A stretch of DNA of 64,000 nucleotides, from positions 248,001 through 312,000 of the forward strand of contig NZ_JAQNDO010000001.1 of NCBI RefSeq assembly GCF_028369105.1. The letters are read 5' to 3'. The position numbers and the translations under genes were made by a program. The notes under the pieces were generated by a model that worked only from the letters and a program-made list of their open reading frames with translations, did no database searches and was not told the origin of the DNA. Shown here piece after piece: positions 1 to 7,931 of the stretch. The DNA is from Polyangium mundeleinium. GTDB lineage: Bacteria > Myxococcota_A > Polyangia > Polyangiales > Polyangiaceae. Within the stretch, counting starts at the first letter, position 1. Each line of letters begins with the position of its first letter.

Positions 1-1
1 C

Positions 2-1435
2 GATGACGGCACGGTGCAAGCGAAGGTCACGAAAGGCGAGGCGCGTGTGCTCTCGGCCCGCGTGCTCCGGCGCGCGCACGAGGAGCGGGCGCTCGGGCGT
101 GAGGAGATCGAGGCGCTCGAACGCGAAGCGCGCGCGGCGCGGGATCGCGTGGCCGCGGCCGACCGCGCGATCGAGCGTTCGCAGCGCGGTTTGCAGCACC
201 ATTACGAGCTCGCCACGCAATGGGTAAAGAGCGCCGCGCTCGGCCCACGCAAGGCGTCGGATCCGGACGTCGCAGGCGCGTACCGCGACGGCTGGCGCGC
301 GATCGACGGGGCCGCGAAGGCATCCCTCGACGAGGTCGCCCGCATCCGCGAGGAGCGCGCCCAGGCCGACCTCGATCGTCGCCGCGCCGAGGCGCGCCTC
401 GCCGAGGGACGCGCGGAGAAACCACGGTACGACGCTGTCGTCGAGGTCGAGATCGACGCGGCCGAGGCGGGTGATGTCGAGGTCGAGATCACCTACCGCC
501 TGCCCTGCGCGCTCTGGCGCCCCGAGCACCTCGCGCGCCTCGTCTCGGATGGGCCCGAGGCGACCGCGGGTACGGTCGAGATCGTCACGTACGCGACCGC
601 GTGGCAACGCACGGGTGAGGCGTGGGACGACGTCGATCTGCGCTTCTCCACGGCCCGGCCCACGCGCGCGGCCTCGCCGCCGCTGCTCGCCGACGACGTG
701 CTCGCGAGCCGCAAGAAGACCGAGGAGGAGCGCCGAAACATCGTCGTCGCCGCGCGCGAGCAATCGATCCAGCTCGCGGGCCTCGATCGCGGCGATCGTG
801 CCGCCTCCGAGATGCCCGGCGTCGACGACGGCGGCGAGCCGATCACCTACATCGGCAAGGAGCGCGCCTCACTCCCCTCGAACGGACGCCCTTGCCGCGT
901 GGAGATCGGCCGCGTGACCGTGAAGGCCGAACTCGCCCGTGTGGTCATCGCCGTTCGTTCGCCTGCCGCGCACCTTCGCGCCACGGCCACGCTCGAAGGC
1001 GCGGGGCCGCTGCTCGCGGGCCCGGTGCGTCTCGCGCGCGGGGCGAGCCTCGTCGGCCGCGCGCGCCTCGATTTCGTGGGCAAGGGCGAGCCCTTCGAGC
1101 TCGGCTTTGGCCCGGACGACGCGATCCGCGTGCGCCGCAGCGAGGACGAGAAGCGCGACACGCAAGCGATCACCGGCGCGCAACGCATCGAGCGCAAGGT
1201 CACGTTGTACCTCTCGAACCTGTCGAACAAGGCGCGGAAGGTCGTCGTCACCGAGCGGATCCCGGTCAGCGAGATCGAGGACGTCGAGATCCACCTCGCC
1301 GAGGCGGGCGGTTTTTCCCCGGACAAAGACGGCTTCCTGCGCGCGACGGTCGACGTTGGCGCGCACGCGACGCGCACGCTCGTGTACACGTTCGAGCTGC
1401 GCGCCGGCGCGCGCGTCATGCTGCCCGCGTTCTGA
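2..1435 (+). CDS. DUF4139 (MuiA-like) protein, 5' truncated
   Basis: The reading frame is open from the first bases of the window, so the N-terminus is missing. The visible part begins with two charged helical stretches (about residues 15-70 and 90-135, rich in Glu, Arg and Ala) that look like coiled coil. These are followed by a beta-rich region carrying the WRPEH and FSTARP motifs typical of DUF4139 domains in the mucoidy inhibitor A family. The C-terminal third (YLSNLSNKARKVVVTERIPV, then a final TLVYTFELRAG strand) fits the conserved end of that family. The biochemical role of the family is not established; members are usually bacterial proteins with an N-terminal DUF4140 domain, which would lie outside this window. 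The gene converges on the acetyltransferase gene with only 8 bases between stops. Family call is fairly sure, function unknown. Confidence 0.75.
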   Translation, partial: DDGTVQAKVTKGEARVLSARVLRRAHEERALGREEIEALEREARAARDRVAAADRAIERSQRGLQHHYELATQWVKSAALGPRKASDPDVAGAYRDGWRAIDGAAKASLDEVARIREERAQADLDRRRAEARLAEGRAEKPRYDAVVEVEIDAAEAGDVEVEITYRLPCALWRPEHLARLVSDGPEATAGTVEIVTYATAWQRTGEAWDDVDLRFSTARPTRAASPPLLADDVLASRKKTEEERRNIVVAAREQSIQLAGLDRGDRAASEMPGVDDGGEPITYIGKERASLPSNGRPCRVEIGRVTVKAELARVVIAVRSPAAHLRATATLEGAGPLLAGPVRLARGASLVGRARLDFVGKGEPFELGFGPDDAIRVRRSEDEKRDTQAITGAQRIERKVTLYLSNLSNKARKVVVTERIPVSEIEDVEIHLAEAGGFSPDKDGFLRATVDVGAHATRTLVYTFELRAGARVMLPAF

Positions 1436-1443
1436 CGTCGCGC

Positions 1444-1923
1444 TCAGCCGAGCACGAAATCGATCTCGAAAACGTCGTAATGCGCGGCGCGCATCCCCAT
1501 CGCCGCGTACGTCGCTTGCGCGCGATGATTCTCTTTGTCCACGTAGAGCCGCACGCCGCAGACGCCCTTGTCGGCCCGCGCCTTGCCGAGCACGTGATCG
1601 TGCAGCGCCCGGTAGACGCCCGTGCGCCGCGCGCCCTCGGCGACGTAGACCGACTGGATCCACCAGAACGTCCCGTTTCGCCAGTCGCTCCACTCGAACG
1701 TCACGAGGAGCTGCCCGACCGTCACGCCCTCGCGCTCGGCCACGAGGTAAAACCCTTTTGCCGAATCCTCGATCACCGCGCGCGTGCCCAGGATCGTCGT
1801 CTCCCGATCGAGGGTTTTCCCTTCGGTTTCGAGGGCCATCGCGCGGTGGTTCTGCGCGAGCGTCTCCACGTCCCCCGCGTGCGCGAGGCGAATCGACACG
1901 GTCTCCATCGGCGCTTGCCTCAT
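1444..1923 (-). CDS. GNAT family N-acetyltransferase
   Basis: A 159-residue protein with the GNAT fold pattern: an N-terminal IRLAHAGDVETLAQNH segment, a central strand (GVTVGQLLVTFEWSDW), the acetyl-CoA pyrophosphate-binding motif A around VYVAEGARRTGVYRAL, and the C-terminal LYVDKENHRAQATYAAMGM segment in which a Tyr commonly acts as general acid. The ATG overlaps the stop of the upstream phosphofructokinase gene as ATGA (1920-1923), which fixes the start and implies translational coupling. A second in-frame Met five residues later is possible. The substrate cannot be told from sequence. Pairing with a glycolytic kinase suggests, as inference only, a link to metabolic protein or small-molecule acetylation. 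Confidence 0.85.
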   Translation of the reverse strand: MRQAPMETVSIRLAHAGDVETLAQNHRAMALETEGKTLDRETTILGTRAVIEDSAKGFYLVAEREGVTVGQLLVTFEWSDWRNGTFWWIQSVYVAEGARRTGVYRALHDHVLGKARADKGVCGVRLYVDKENHRAQATYAAMGMRAAHYDVFEIDFVLG

Positions 1924-3242
1924 TTGCCCGGTGGCGCGATCGAGGGCTTCTGCCGTTCGTCGGGGTAGAACGTGCGGGGGATCGGCTCGTGCTCCACGAG
2001 GTAGCCGAACTCCTTCTGAAAGTCCTCGATCGAGATGTCGAGCACGTTCGCGAACCGGGCGAGCTGGCTCGAATCGTCGAAGTCGTCCTTGCGCAGCCGC
2101 AGCATGTATCTCCGCGCGATCATGTAGCGGTCGCTCGCGATGTCCACCATCCGCACGCGCATGCGGCCCGTCCTCGGGTCCATGATCATGTCGAATGGCA
2201 CGGCCTGGAACGAGCCCTGCACCATCGCCACGAGCGCGCCCGTGCCGCCCTCCGCGAGGTACTTCGCCGCGCAATACCCGAGGTCCCGCGCGTACTCCAT
2301 GTCGTACGGGATCGGATCGGCGCAGCGCAGCTCGTAGCCAATGTTCTTCGGGACGATCGTCGCTTTGACCCCGAACTGACGCAGCCGCTTCTGCACCTCG
2401 GCCTTCAAGATGTCGGCGAACGCGATCTCCGCGATCCGCACGTGCCCGTGCGCGTCGCGCTCCACGCCCGCGAGCCCTTCGAGGTCGTGCTCCTCCATGC
2501 GCTCGACGAGCCCCTCGGCGATCATGGCCACGCCGTCCGCGCGCCCCGCCGCGAGGCGCTTCACGATCGCGGCCGCGAGCAAATCCACCACGGTCTTCAG
2601 CCGCACGTGCCCCCCTTGCGGGAACTCCTCGGGGATCAGCGTGAGCGTCGCGCCCGCGGCCTTGCCGATGCCGAGCGCGAGGTGCCCGGCTTTGCGGCCC
2701 ATCGCGACCACGAAGTACCAGCGATGCGTGGTCTTCGCGTCGACCATCAGGTTTTCGACGAGCTCGACGCCGATGTGGCGCGCCGTCTGGAAGCCGAACG
2801 TATCGGCGTACCCCGGCAGATCGAGGTCGTTGTCGATCGTCTTCGGCACGTGCACCACGCGCAGGCGCCCCTTCGACTGGAGCGCGATCTGCGACGCCGA
2901 GAACGCCGTATCGTCGCCGCCGATCGTGATGAGCTTGTCCACTTCGAGCCGCAACAAGGACAAGACGGTCTCTTCGAGCAGCTCCTGCGACTTCGTGGGA
3001 TTCGCGCGCGCGATCCCGAGGTACGAGCCGCCGCGGAAATGGATGCGGCTCACGTCGTCGATGGACAGCGGGCGGGCGTGCTCCAGATCGCCCTTCATGA
3101 TCCACTGGAACCCGTCCTGGATCCCGACCACGTCGTAGCCGGAGAGGACCGCGCGGATCGTGGCCGCGCCGATGACCGCGTTGATGCCCGGCGCGGGCCC
3201 GCCGCCGACGAGGATACCGACCTTTTTCGGACCGTGGCTCAT
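1920..3242 (-). CDS. 6-phosphofructokinase, pyrophosphate-type
   Basis: Phosphorylates fructose 6-phosphate to fructose 1,6-bisphosphate in glycolysis, in the cytoplasm. The 440-residue protein opens with the phosphate-binding GILVGGGPAPGINAVIGA, then GGDDT (about residue 110), PKTIDNDLDLPG, and MGRKAGHLA with the substrate-binding Met-Gly-Arg. Known family rule: ATP-dependent enzymes have GGDG and PGTIDND, while an Asp in GGDD together with Lys in PKTIDN marks pyrophosphate-dependent enzymes, which would make the reaction reversible. Both markers are seen here. The start is placed at the ATG at 3242 because AGGGG sits about eight bases upstream; an upstream ATG at 3260 lacks a comparable site. 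The 3' end overlaps the GNAT gene by ATGA. Phosphodonor remains an inference from motifs. Confidence 0.93.
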   Translation of the reverse strand: MSHGPKKVGILVGGGPAPGINAVIGAATIRAVLSGYDVVGIQDGFQWIMKGDLEHARPLSIDDVSRIHFRGGSYLGIARANPTKSQELLEETVLSLLRLEVDKLITIGGDDTAFSASQIALQSKGRLRVVHVPKTIDNDLDLPGYADTFGFQTARHIGVELVENLMVDAKTTHRWYFVVAMGRKAGHLALGIGKAAGATLTLIPEEFPQGGHVRLKTVVDLLAAAIVKRLAAGRADGVAMIAEGLVERMEEHDLEGLAGVERDAHGHVRIAEIAFADILKAEVQKRLRQFGVKATIVPKNIGYELRCADPIPYDMEYARDLGYCAAKYLAEGGTGALVAMVQGSFQAVPFDMIMDPRTGRMRVRMVDIASDRYMIARRYMLRLRKDDFDDSSQLARFANVLDISIEDFQKEFGYLVEHEPIPRTFYPDERQKPSIAPPGK

Positions 3243-3289
3243 GGCTTCGGCCCCTAGCATCCCCGGAGGGCTTTCGCTAATCTGGATCG

Positions 3290-4231
3290 GTGACGAGGCG
3301 CTTTGGTTCGGTCGTCCTGCTGCTCGCGCTCCTCGCGTCGCCGCTCGCGACGTCCGGCTGCGCGTCGCAAGAGCAGACGCCCGAGGCGGCCACGCCGCCC
3401 GCGCCCAGGCCGAAAAACGCCGCCGAGATTGCGCGTTCGATCGTGGGCGCCCGCGTCGGCGTGATGGTCTGGCCCGAGCGGCTGAAAGGCCATCCCCTCG
3501 AGCTGCGCGTGCGCGTGATGAACCCGCTCCGGAGCATGCTCGAAGGCACGGGCATCGATGCGATCAACGACGTCGCCGCGGCCTACGTCGCCTCCACCGG
3601 CGTCACGCAGAGTGATCTCGCGGTGGCGATCGTGCAGCACAAGCTCGACGAACAGCGCGTGCGCCAGGGCCTCAACACGATGATCGCCCGCAGCCAGCCG
3701 CGCGGTGAGTGGATCACGACCGCGAGCGTGCCCTCGGCGCGCGTGACGGTGCGCGGACAAACCCGCGTCGTCGCGCTCGTCGAAGAGGGCTTCCTCGCGG
3801 TCTTGCCGGAGTCGATCGCGCTGCAGGCGGCGCGCTTCGAGGGCACGGGCGGTTTTCCGGATCCGCTGGGGCCCGAGGCCGTCGTCGCCACCGCCACGGA
3901 CCCTTCGCGGAGCCTCGCGGGCTCGCACGCGCCGCCCGTGCCGTCGACGATTCGCTCGGCCGAAGCGCGCTTGCGCCTCGCCGCGGACGGCGGCGTCGAC
4001 GTATCGAGCACGGGCGAGAGCACCGACCCGGTGCAGGCGGGCGCGGACGCGGCGGCGCTCACGGCCTCGGTGGATCGGGCGACCTCGCTGAACCTCGGCA
4101 TCGTGAAAGTTCGCCTCTTCGCGCCCGTCGTGTTCCGCGCCGAGGGCGCGCAGGTGAGGAGCGACCTGCATCTCACGCAGGCCGAGATCGATCGGCTCCT
4201 CACGCTCGCCGATACGTTGATGCCGCGGTAA
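3290..4231 (+). CDS. hypothetical lipoprotein
   Basis: A 313-residue protein starting at GTG, with a classic lipoprotein signal: Thr-Arg-Arg, a Leu/Ala-rich hydrophobic stretch, then the lipobox LATSGC with the acylated Cys near residue 24. The mature part starts with a Pro/Ala/Thr-rich linker (EEATPPAPRP-like) and continues as an alpha/beta region containing VSSTGE and TDPVQAGADAAALTASV. No family is recognised. It is divergent from the phosphofructokinase gene (about 47 bases between starts) and converges on the esterase-like gene across a strong hairpin terminator. Likely anchored in the cell envelope; function unknown. Confidence 0.75.
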   Translation: MTRRFGSVVLLLALLASPLATSGCASQEQTPEAATPPAPRPKNAAEIARSIVGARVGVMVWPERLKGHPLELRVRVMNPLRSMLEGTGIDAINDVAAAYVASTGVTQSDLAVAIVQHKLDEQRVRQGLNTMIARSQPRGEWITTASVPSARVTVRGQTRVVALVEEGFLAVLPESIALQAARFEGTGGFPDPLGPEAVVATATDPSRSLAGSHAPPVPSTIRSAEARLRLAADGGVDVSSTGESTDPVQAGADAAALTASVDRATSLNLGIVKVRLFAPVVFRAEGAQVRSDLHLTQAEIDRLLTLADTLMPR

Positions 4232-4236
4232 GGAAA

Positions 4237-4260
4237 GGACGCGGCGCGGGGGCCGCGTCC
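4237..4260. terminator. bidirectional hairpin terminator
   Basis: A perfect 9-bp stem (GGACGCGGC paired with GCCGCGTCC) around a 6-base loop lies between the convergent lipoprotein gene (stop 4231) and the pectinacetylesterase-like gene (stop 4268). There is no clear T tract, so factor-independent termination is inferred from stem strength and position. Confidence 0.6.
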
Positions 4261-4267
4261 CGCGGGT

Positions 4268-5554
4268 TCAGGGCGCGTCGGGAGGGGGCGCCTCGATGCG
4301 TCGCTGCGGCGTACAGGGCTGCCGGTAGAACGCGTCGATGGCGTCGCGCAGCACGGTGCCGTCGATCGTGCTCGTGCCCGCCGCGGGGCCGTGCGAGGTG
4401 ACGTGCTGCGAGTCGTAGTCGGCGAAGCACGAATGAATGGAGTCCGTGCTCGCGAGCAGCTCGCGCGTCCGCGCCGCGTAGCGCTCGGTGTAGCCGATCT
4501 CGCCCGCATCCATGTTGCTGTCGAGATCGACGCCGAGGTGCCCGAGGGGGTTGTGATCGTACTGGTTCTGGATGATGAGCAGCGGCGTGCGGATATGGCC
4601 GTGGGTCGTGAGCCAGCCGGGCTCGCGGCAGGACGCGTGTTCGTCCGAGGTCGTGGCCGCGGCATGGCAGCTCGCGTCGCCGCGACCTCCCCAGTTGCCC
4701 GCGGCGATCTCGATGAAGATCCGTTGATCCGTGGGAACGGCGGTGCTCTCCAGGCCCGTGTTCGGATCGTAGGACGGGTGATCGAAGCGGAAGCCGGCGT
4801 CCGGCATGCCCATGAAACGCGCGCCGGCGGGCATCTGCGCTCGCACGTCGTCGACCGTGAAATGAACGCCTCCGGCGCCCGCCGAGCCGCCCGCGTACAC
4901 GATGTCGGTCGCGGCCGGGAGGTTCTCGTGCAGCATCAACTCGCGGAACACGGCCTGGATGATCGCGCGGCCGCGGAAGTGCCAGTGCTTCACGTCGGTC
5001 ACGGGCAAGGACGGGTCGCCCGCGAGATCGCCCGACCAGACGTCGCTCGAACAGTAGGAAAGACGCACGACGTTGGCGTCATGGAAGGTCGGGTTTTCTG
5101 TCTGATCGACGGAGAAGACGCCCCGCGAGGGGAATTCGAGCGTGCCCTGCGCGAATCGGGTGGTGAGCTGCTTGGAGCTCATCAGCTTGGCTCCGCTGCT
5201 GTTCCAGCGCTGGGCACAGGTCGCCGAATCGTAGCAATTGCCTCCGCCCTCGAGCCAGATGAGCCACTTCGTGGACGCGGGGTTTCGGTGGATCATGTAC
5301 GTGCCCGGCGTGCCGTCGTTGCAGAGCGCCTTGGGATAGGTCGCGGTCGAGAGCTCGACGAGCTCCCATTCCTCGCTCGTGCTGGGGCCGTGCGTGACGG
5401 GCCGATCGGGCAGGGTGCAGCTCAGGGTCGCTTCCGCGCCTTGTGGCTCGGCCTCCAGCGCTTCGGAATGCGGTCCGGAGGAAAGGAGGTCGTTCGGAGA
5501 AACATCTCCGCAGCCGAAGAGGAGGAAGGCGAAGGCAAGGAGGGGCTGTCTCAT
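4268..5554 (-). CDS. pectinacetylesterase-family lipoprotein
   Basis: A 428-residue predicted extracytoplasmic hydrolase. The start ATG at 5554 gives a short lipoprotein signal (MRQPLLAFAFLLFGCG, Cys 15). Family hallmarks are all present: AT(Y)PKALCNDGTPG, LIWLEGGGNCYD (oxyanion-hole Gly stretch), VVRLSYCSSDVWSG, the nucleophile motif GGSAGAGG with Ser, and the acid/His region CFADYDSQHVTSHG. Known relatives are plant pectin acetylesterases and animal Notum deacylases, so de-esterification of an acylated polysaccharide or a protein lipid ester is plausible; the actual substrate cannot be inferred. Several paired Cys residues suggest disulfides. The gene stands alone and converges on the preceding lipoprotein gene. 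Confidence 0.85.
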   Translation of the reverse strand: MRQPLLAFAFLLFGCGDVSPNDLLSSGPHSEALEAEPQGAEATLSCTLPDRPVTHGPSTSEEWELVELSTATYPKALCNDGTPGTYMIHRNPASTKWLIWLEGGGNCYDSATCAQRWNSSGAKLMSSKQLTTRFAQGTLEFPSRGVFSVDQTENPTFHDANVVRLSYCSSDVWSGDLAGDPSLPVTDVKHWHFRGRAIIQAVFRELMLHENLPAATDIVYAGGSAGAGGVHFTVDDVRAQMPAGARFMGMPDAGFRFDHPSYDPNTGLESTAVPTDQRIFIEIAAGNWGGRGDASCHAAATTSDEHASCREPGWLTTHGHIRTPLLIIQNQYDHNPLGHLGVDLDSNMDAGEIGYTERYAARTRELLASTDSIHSCFADYDSQHVTSHGPAAGTSTIDGTVLRDAIDAFYRQPCTPQRRIEAPPPDAP

Positions 5555-5775
5555 GCTTGTGTGCTCCACGTGGAAAGGTTCCGCGCAGAGACACGCGAGC
5601 GCATGGGATGGGAAAAAAGAACGTGCGCGTGGCGCTCGTCTTGTGTGCCGTGGTTCTTTGGCTACGGACGGCTTTATCGGCCTCCACCAGCGCCTCGGGC
5701 CAGGTCTTCATGATATCGAGCTGCCCGCCGAGCGTGGGCCGCTTCAATTGAGGTCGTGCGCTCGGCGGACGACGA

Positions 5776-6118
5776 CATGCTCCCAGGCGCATGTGGACAT
5801 GCTCCCGGCGGATGACGACATGCTCCCAGGCGCATGCCGGCATGCTCTCGCCGGATGACGGCATGCTCCCAGGCGCATGTGGACATGCTCCCGGCGGATG
5901 ACGGCATGCTCTTGCCGGATGACGACATGCTCCCAGGCGCATGTCGACGTGCTCTCGCCGGATGCCGGCATGCTCTTGCCGGATGCCGGCATGCTCTTGC
6001 CGGATGACGACATGCTCCCAGGCGCATGACGGCATGCTCCCAGGCGCATGACGGCATGCTCTTGCCGGATGACGACATGCTCCCAGGCGCATGACGGCAT
6101 GCTCTCGCCGGATGATGG
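5776..6118. repeat. tandem 21/22-bp repeat block (16 units)
   Basis: Sixteen head-to-tail units fill exactly 343 bases, plus a decayed partial unit (6119-6130). Seven units are 22-bp type A (CATGCTCCCAGGCGCATG plus four variable bases) and nine are 21-bp type B or an A/B hybrid (CATGCTCTTGCCGGATG plus four bases). The A and B types are interspersed irregularly. The last four bases of each unit vary among a small set. Type A contains the short inverted repeat CATGC/GCATG, so each unit could form a small hairpin. All three minus-strand frames read through as Arg/His/Ala-rich peptides, which is a by-product of repeat composition. The block lies between the promoter side of the esterase gene and the next lipoprotein gene. 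Nothing else is seen in 5555-5775. Confidence 0.9.
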
Positions 6119-6355
6119 CGTGCCCATAGGAGCGCCGTGGTTTCGGCGAGGCGCGTGAGGTAGCGACGCGTCGACATTCCGATTCGGCCCGCGATGGGGG
6201 CTCAGGAGCTCGCGCTGTTTCAGAAGCGCGGCCGAAGGCGGGGCGGAGCTGGGTCGCGAACACGATTGGAGCGATCGAAATGGCGTGGCGAGCCGTCGCG
6301 GGACGACTTGCGGCATGTCGGCGCGTGAAACAGCGGGAAAACGCTGGGAAAGCGG
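6119..6355. other. intergenic sequence, no gene seen
   Basis: Between the tandem repeats and the promoter of the 6434 lipoprotein gene there is no ORF with credible protein features on either strand. A decayed half-unit of the repeat (to about 6130) is the only recognisable structure. Confidence 0.5.
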
Positions 6356-6385
6356 TTGACCGAGACGCCGCCGCCTCCGTACCGT
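6356..6385 (+). promoter_or_regulatory. possible sigma-70-like promoter
   Basis: TTGACC at 6356-6361 and TACCGT at 6380-6385 are separated by 18 bases and lie about 50 bases upstream of the lipoprotein start at 6434. The -10 match is imperfect. Confidence 0.3.
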
Positions 6386-6433
6386 GCCCTACCTGCGTCA
6401 CGAGGTTGCGCACGGGGACGGGGAAGGGGGCTC

Positions 6434-7090
6434 ATGAGGAAGCGGCGGCTTGCGGGGGCGACCTTGGTCGCTACGTGCATGGTGCCGATCGGGTGCGGGG
6501 CGAGCGACGAATACGCCGCCGCGCCCAGGCAGGGCAGCGGGCTCGCGCTCCCTCCGAGGACGGTCCAGGCGCTTCAAGCGTGCGTCAAAGAGGGGGGCCA
6601 GCGGCTTCGGCACAACGCGTACGAGATCGAGTTCGCGGTCGAGTTGACGGGCGACCGCGTCACGGCGGTAAAGCCCAAGGGCCCGCGGCTCGACGATACC
6701 GGCGTCCAGCAGTGCATGATCGAAGCGCTGCGGAGGATGGCGGACGCGGGGTTCTCGCCGGACCCCGACGAGCTGGTCTCGCGCGGCGGCCTCTTGCCTA
6801 CGCGAGGCATGCTGGCGAACACGTGGGCGCTGCCGCAGGTGATCAGGTTGATCCCGGTGGTCGTTGGGTCGGGCGGGACGATGATCGTCGTCGCGGTCGC
6901 GGTGCTCGTGGTGGTCGCGGCTGTGTCGTTGAAGGATGACAGGCCGAGCAAGGAAGAGTGCAAGAAGATCAAACAAATGTGCATTGAAGAATGCGCCGAC
7001 ACGGTGTTGCCCAGAGGGGATGACGGCTCGGCGTTCCGGTTGTGCCAACAAGAATGTCTCGAGCGGCATGGATGCCCCCGGCACTCCTGA
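6434..7090 (+). CDS. TonB-like C-terminal domain lipoprotein with Cys-rich tail
   Basis: A 218-residue protein. The start at 6434 is preceded by GGGAAGGGGG and gives a lipoprotein signal ending VPIGC (Cys 21). Residues about 35-105 (TVQALQACVKEGGQRLR, FAVELTGDRVTAVKPKGPRL, VQQCMIEALRRM) resemble the AgmX/PglI or TonB-C-like domain common in myxobacterial envelope proteins. A strong transmembrane segment follows (VVVGSGGTMIVVAVAVLVVV, about 145-165). The tail holds six regularly spaced Cys (KKIKQMCIEEC, RLCQQECLERHGC), suggesting disulfides or metal binding. A lipid anchor plus an internal transmembrane helix is an unusual topology. Function unknown. Confidence 0.65.
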   Translation: MRKRRLAGATLVATCMVPIGCGASDEYAAAPRQGSGLALPPRTVQALQACVKEGGQRLRHNAYEIEFAVELTGDRVTAVKPKGPRLDDTGVQQCMIEALRRMADAGFSPDPDELVSRGGLLPTRGMLANTWALPQVIRLIPVVVGSGGTMIVVAVAVLVVVAAVSLKDDRPSKEECKKIKQMCIEECADTVLPRGDDGSAFRLCQQECLERHGCPRHS

Positions 7091-7110
7091 TCGGAGAGAG
7101 GAAGCCACGT

Positions 7111-7752
7111 ATGGAGAAGGATACTGCGGAGCAGCTCTTGACGCGCGCGCGGGGTTGTATTCGTATTTTCAATGATATGATTGAATTTGCGCAATGTCAT
7201 TGCGACAAGGGCGAAGAACGTGTCGTTCGGCATGCTGTCGGCTATACTCTTTCGGAGCTGCTGGACAGGCTCATGGTCCCCATTTTCACCGATGACCCCG
7301 ACCTCGTTCCCGAGGGCCTCGACTATGGGCCGCTTGATGGTCCGAAGTTCTCGGAGCTGGCTGCGAAGATGAAGCAGGAGCCTCCTCCGAGTGAACCCCG
7401 GAGGGGCCACGAGCCGCAAGGATGTGAGAGAGGGACCCCATCGATGGACAAAGATACGGCGAAGCAGCTCATGGCACGAGCATTCGACTGCATGCGGCTC
7501 GTCAATGAGATGACCGAAGTTGCACTGTCCAATGGCGACGAAGACGAATTGCGAGTCGTTCGGCGCGCTGCCGGCCATACCATTGCGGAGATGTATGAGA
7601 GGCTCATTGATCCAGTTCTCCGCGAATACCCGGACCTCCTTCCCGAAGGCATCGACTATACGCCGTTGAAGGGTCCGACGTTCACGGAGCTCGCCGCACA
7701 GTTGAGGCCGGCGTCTCCTCCGAGCGAAACCGGGAGCCGTAAGAAACCATAA
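7111..7752 (+). CDS. small protein with two tandem homologous domains
   Basis: A 213-residue protein of unknown family. The start ATG at 7111 follows GGAGAGAGGAAG. It consists of two obviously homologous halves of about 87 residues: MEKDTAEQLLTRARGC...VPEGLDYGPLDGPKFSELAA and MDKDTAKQLMARAFDC...LPEGIDYTPLKGPTFTELAA. The second half begins with its own in-frame ATG at 7444, preceded by GAGAGAGGGA, almost the same ribosome binding sequence that precedes the first. The linker between halves (PPPSEPRRGHEPQG region) corresponds to the C-terminal tail plus the former intergenic leader. This looks like a tandem gene duplication in which the first copy lost its stop; either a fused protein or two products could be made. 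Base composition is slightly lower in GC than its neighbours. Function unknown. Confidence 0.65.
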   Translation: MEKDTAEQLLTRARGCIRIFNDMIEFAQCHCDKGEERVVRHAVGYTLSELLDRLMVPIFTDDPDLVPEGLDYGPLDGPKFSELAAKMKQEPPPSEPRRGHEPQGCERGTPSMDKDTAKQLMARAFDCMRLVNEMTEVALSNGDEDELRVVRRAAGHTIAEMYERLIDPVLREYPDLLPEGIDYTPLKGPTFTELAAQLRPASPPSETGSRKKP

Positions 7753-7931
7753 GCGCCCGACGAAGTACCTTTACGCGTTCCTCTCGCCGGGGGGCGACGG
7801 GTTCAACGACGTGGAGACCCGTTCCGTCGTCGGATGTGCTGGCCCGTGCTCCCTCAGCCCTCTCCGACCCGTCGCGTAGACCCTCGAACTCCATCCACCA
7901 TCGTCTCAACCCACTGCTACGCTCGGCCCCC

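Noticed and set aside
5674-6413. ORFs through the 21/22-bp repeats in three minus-strand frames
   Set aside because: The peptide repetition (RREHV/HAPGSM-type) follows from DNA tandem repetition; they have no start with a good ribosome binding site.
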